This document shows positions 31,777-34,139 of a stretch of DNA of 34,139 nt, in pieces. A model generated the notes under the pieces. It searched no databases. It was not told the DNA's origin and saw only the letters and a list, made by a program, of their open reading frames with translations. The first letter of the stretch is position 1, and each line of letters begins with the position of its first letter. The position numbers and the translations under genes were made by a program. Origin of the DNA: Amphimedon queenslandica (lineage: Eukaryota; Porifera; Demospongiae; Haplosclerida; Niphatidae); NCBI RefSeq assembly GCF_000090795.2, contig NW_003546646.1, positions 35,694 to 69,832 on the forward strand. The letters are read 5' to 3'.

Positions 31777-32820
31777 GTAGTTTTATAAGTGAATATTTAT
31801 ACACACTTGGCAGTCTCTTGCTATTAGATCTAGTGTTAGCATACTAAGAATAGGATGGGTTACATCACACAATTAGTCTTGTGTTTATATCATATATATT
31901 AGAGACTATGTAATCTACTTATTAGAGGTAACGTAGTCTATAATATCTATATGTTTATATGAACATGAACACTGTATTTGATTTGACATTTATTGTGTAG
32001 TATTATTATAATTATCAGTGCTATCATTAGCATTTTGATTATTATCATGACTAGATAGTATGGTATCATTCCTATACTGCTGTAAATATTATTATTCTTA
32101 CTCTTCTTATCATTTATGAGTAATACTTGGCCATTAGGTCTACTAGACTCTATGTGTGCTAGGTTCTTCCTCTTCTAGGTTATTATGTGTTGTGTCATCA
32201 TATTATGTAACTGTAGATAACTGTTTATGTCATTATTCATTTCTTGTAATGTATGCTTTTAATCATTTTGTCATTGACAAAATTGTTCTATGGAAGCTAA
32301 TTAAAACTACATTCCCCATGACAAGCCACTTATAAGCAGTCAAGCATATAATCTAGTATATCTTTAGAAGACTACAGTCAGAATCAGCTCAAATTTTCTA
32401 CAAGGATACATCTAAATAATTTTATTAATTTCAGAGCCATTTTTAGGAAAAAGCTGCAGTGATGCAGTCCAAATAGATATAGCTAGATCTATGTCTGCAC
32501 ATATCATTTCCACTGCCCATGTAGTTTTTCCATCAACTCATGTCAGTCTGTAATGCGGAGATAATTCTGATCTTTATAGTATGAGCTATCCATCATTTAG
32601 TTATTTATTTATTTTTATTGTTTCTTAGTTATTTATTCTCTTTCCCTCTCTCTCTTTCTCCTCTTCTCCCTGTCTAATCTCCCTATAATTTAATGTATTT
32701 GTAATTTTAGTTTTCTTTTTATTCTTATGGTCTACAGTGTCATTCACTGTTTTCCTTCAGCTCAGAAAACAATTATTCATCTTTAATTTTATTTGTCACT
32801 AATTTCTGTTTTGTGCTGTA
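31777..32820. other. no gene seen; AT-rich
   Basis: AT-rich sequence with TCTCTTTCTCC patches near 32640. A GGGTGTGTC patch (minus strand) lies just upstream of the third-copy ATG. No exon is supported. Confidence 0.4.
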
Positions 32821-32823
32821 AAG

Positions 32824-32825
<2 letters not shown>

Positions 32826-32853
<28 letters not shown>
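32826..32853. repeat. (AAT)n microsatellite
   Basis: Nine trinucleotide repeats. Confidence 0.9.
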
Positions 32854-32854
<1 letters not shown>

Positions 32855-33005
32855 TACTATACCTCAATATACATAAAACTATTAAATTACTCTCAGGTTC
32901 ATACTTTTTCTCCTAAAAAATTGAGCAATGTATTGTGATTTCATCAAATCTATTGCTTTATCAGTATCAATGTTAGTATAGTCAAAATTTATCATCTCCT
33001 GAGAT

Positions 33006-33275
33006 CCTCCTCAGTCTGGCTAGACGGTGCCTGACCAGCCAGACTTATTCCATCTCGATAATGTCTTAGTCCGAGTTATAATCTCAGATGGTCGGATCCA
33101 CTCCTCCATCAGTCTCATTTCGGTTTTAAACCAGCTTTTAAGTCATAAAATGTCCCAAGCCATCAATTACTTTCACTTTCTTGTATTATGTATTTATGTA
33201 CACTTTACCAATTTACATTATTATTACTGCACGGTGTAAATTTATTTGGCTAATTGAAAAAAATAATAAATACAT
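33006..33275 (+). mobile_element. possible LINE 3' tail (plus strand)
   Basis: Begins with a hairpin-forming pair (AGTCTGGCT / AGCCAGACT at 33012-33044) and ends in ATTATTACTGCACGGTGTAA, a short T/A-rich tail and AATAATAAATA. The layout resembles the 3' untranslated end of a non-LTR retrotransposon. No coding homology is seen in it, so the call is weak. Confidence 0.25.
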
Positions 33276-33289
33276 GATGTAGTGATGTC

Positions 33290-33540
33290 ACATAAATAAA
33301 TCAAAATTTACAGTCTAAAGATAAGAAATTGATTGTTTGATTTTACTTGGAAGAAAATTCCAAAGTCTATAATGGTAGATGGAAGGAAGGAGAGGTGATA
33401 GGAGGAGGTATACATGTGACAGAATGGGCCAATTATAGGGGCAATAGTGATGAGGGTGTAGAGTAAGGGGAAGAGTTGAGTATGTGAGTGAGGCCATTGT
33501 TGATTTTGTACAAGAATAGAAGATTTGAACTCATCTTATA
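33290..33540 (-). mobile_element. decayed C-terminal fragment of a non-LTR retrotransposon ORF2
   Basis: Two frames, broken by a shift, read NLLFLYKINNGLTHI and then YHYRLWNFLPSKIKQSI before a stop. LYKI-NGL and R-WN-LP are the usual closing motifs of CR1/L2/RTE-like LINE ORF2 proteins. The remaining reverse transcriptase is absent, as expected of a 5'-truncated, mutated copy. Confidence 0.5.
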
Positions 33541-33859
33541 AAAGGTTTTACAGGAAACAGAGAGAGAACAAAACTAAATCATAAGTAATAGCAACAGAGC
33601 AAAAAAGTCCTGAAAGAACAGAAGGGGCTTCATCCTAACGCTCAAATATTATACATGTTGTGACCAAAGTGGTGAAGGAACTGTCATAGGGGAGAATAAC
33701 TTTAAGGAGTAAAAATCTCTTAGTAAAGAACGAACTATCATACAAAAACAACTGAAAAGTATGCATAAATCTATTATAAGAATAGAATCATGACTTCATT
33801 TCATTAGTTAATTTACCTATAGGAAGAACACTGTGCACATATGAATAAGCTTAACAAAG

Positions 33860-34015
33860 AAGGAAAATAACAATAATAATTATTATAATAATAAAATCAG
33901 TAACAATAATAATAATGATAATAGAATCAGTGATAGTAAAAGTAATGATAATAATAATAATAATAGTAATAATAGTAATATTAACAGTATTTATAATAAT
34001 AATTGTACAGCACTC
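33860..34015. repeat. (AAT)n-rich compound microsatellite
   Basis: Imperfect AATAATAAT runs interrupted by GTAATAG words. Sequence to the window end is AT-rich with no gene seen. Confidence 0.85.
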
Positions 34016-34139
34016 ATAATAATAATGCAGAATTTATAACTACATAGGTAGAAAACACAATCAAATTAGCTAAATTTAATAAGAACTAATTAATACAATT
34101 AGACAATAGGAGTCCAACCTCTAGTGTTTTTCTAATTTT

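Noticed and set aside
1-34139. tRNA or rRNA genes
   Set aside because: I looked for B-box-like GGTTCRANNC words with a matching A-box and found no convincing cloverleaf. A covariance-model scan was not possible here.

Overview
This is eukaryotic, AT-rich, repeat-laden genomic DNA. Genes are split by short introns (mostly about 40-120 nt) with ordinary GT-AG borders. The gene families suggest an early-branching metazoan, most likely a demosponge such as Amphimedon. They include expanded Death/CARD-like adaptors, a caspase-like C14 protease carrying the same accessory domain, degenerate oligopeptide-transporter homologues, and many small inverted-repeat elements. The species call is an inference from gene style, not a search result. 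All exon joins below were worked out by hand from splice consensus, intron phase and paralogue comparison.

Layout. 1-2330 (+): the 3' end of one POT/SLC15-like transporter, then a complete single-exon paralogue. 2475-6857 (-): a four-exon gene for a predicted 857-residue protein with a degenerate P-loop region, a C-terminal Death-like domain and a membrane anchor; it converges on the transporter. 7133-10938 (-): gene A, with a Death domain, two CARD-like domains, an unnamed conserved domain and a coiled coil, ending either in a short acidic tail or, through other exons, in leucine-rich repeats. 11264-12182 (-): a small two-TM gene resembling CD225/dispanin. 13204-15647 (-): gene B, a tandem paralogue of A with a different short tail. 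15939-20706, possibly from 21472 (-): gene C, with the same unnamed domain, a linker and a caspase-like protease domain with visible His and Cys motifs. Its first exon, at 21472, may hold half of a CARD-like fold. A 10-N assembly gap lies inside this gene. 21473-34139 is mostly repeats, decayed tandem arrays, microsatellites and retroelement debris, plus a truncated third copy of the A/B Death-domain gene near 31.5 kb.

How the genes fit together. Three neighbouring minus-strand genes (A, B, C) and the 2475-6857 gene all carry death-fold modules. A, B and C also share one domain that I can describe but not name. Adaptors, a caspase-like effector and a membrane-anchored Death protein lying side by side look like a death-fold signalling or innate-immunity cluster still evolving by tandem duplication and exon shuffling: nearly all internal introns in A and B are phase 1. 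Function is inferred from domain content only.
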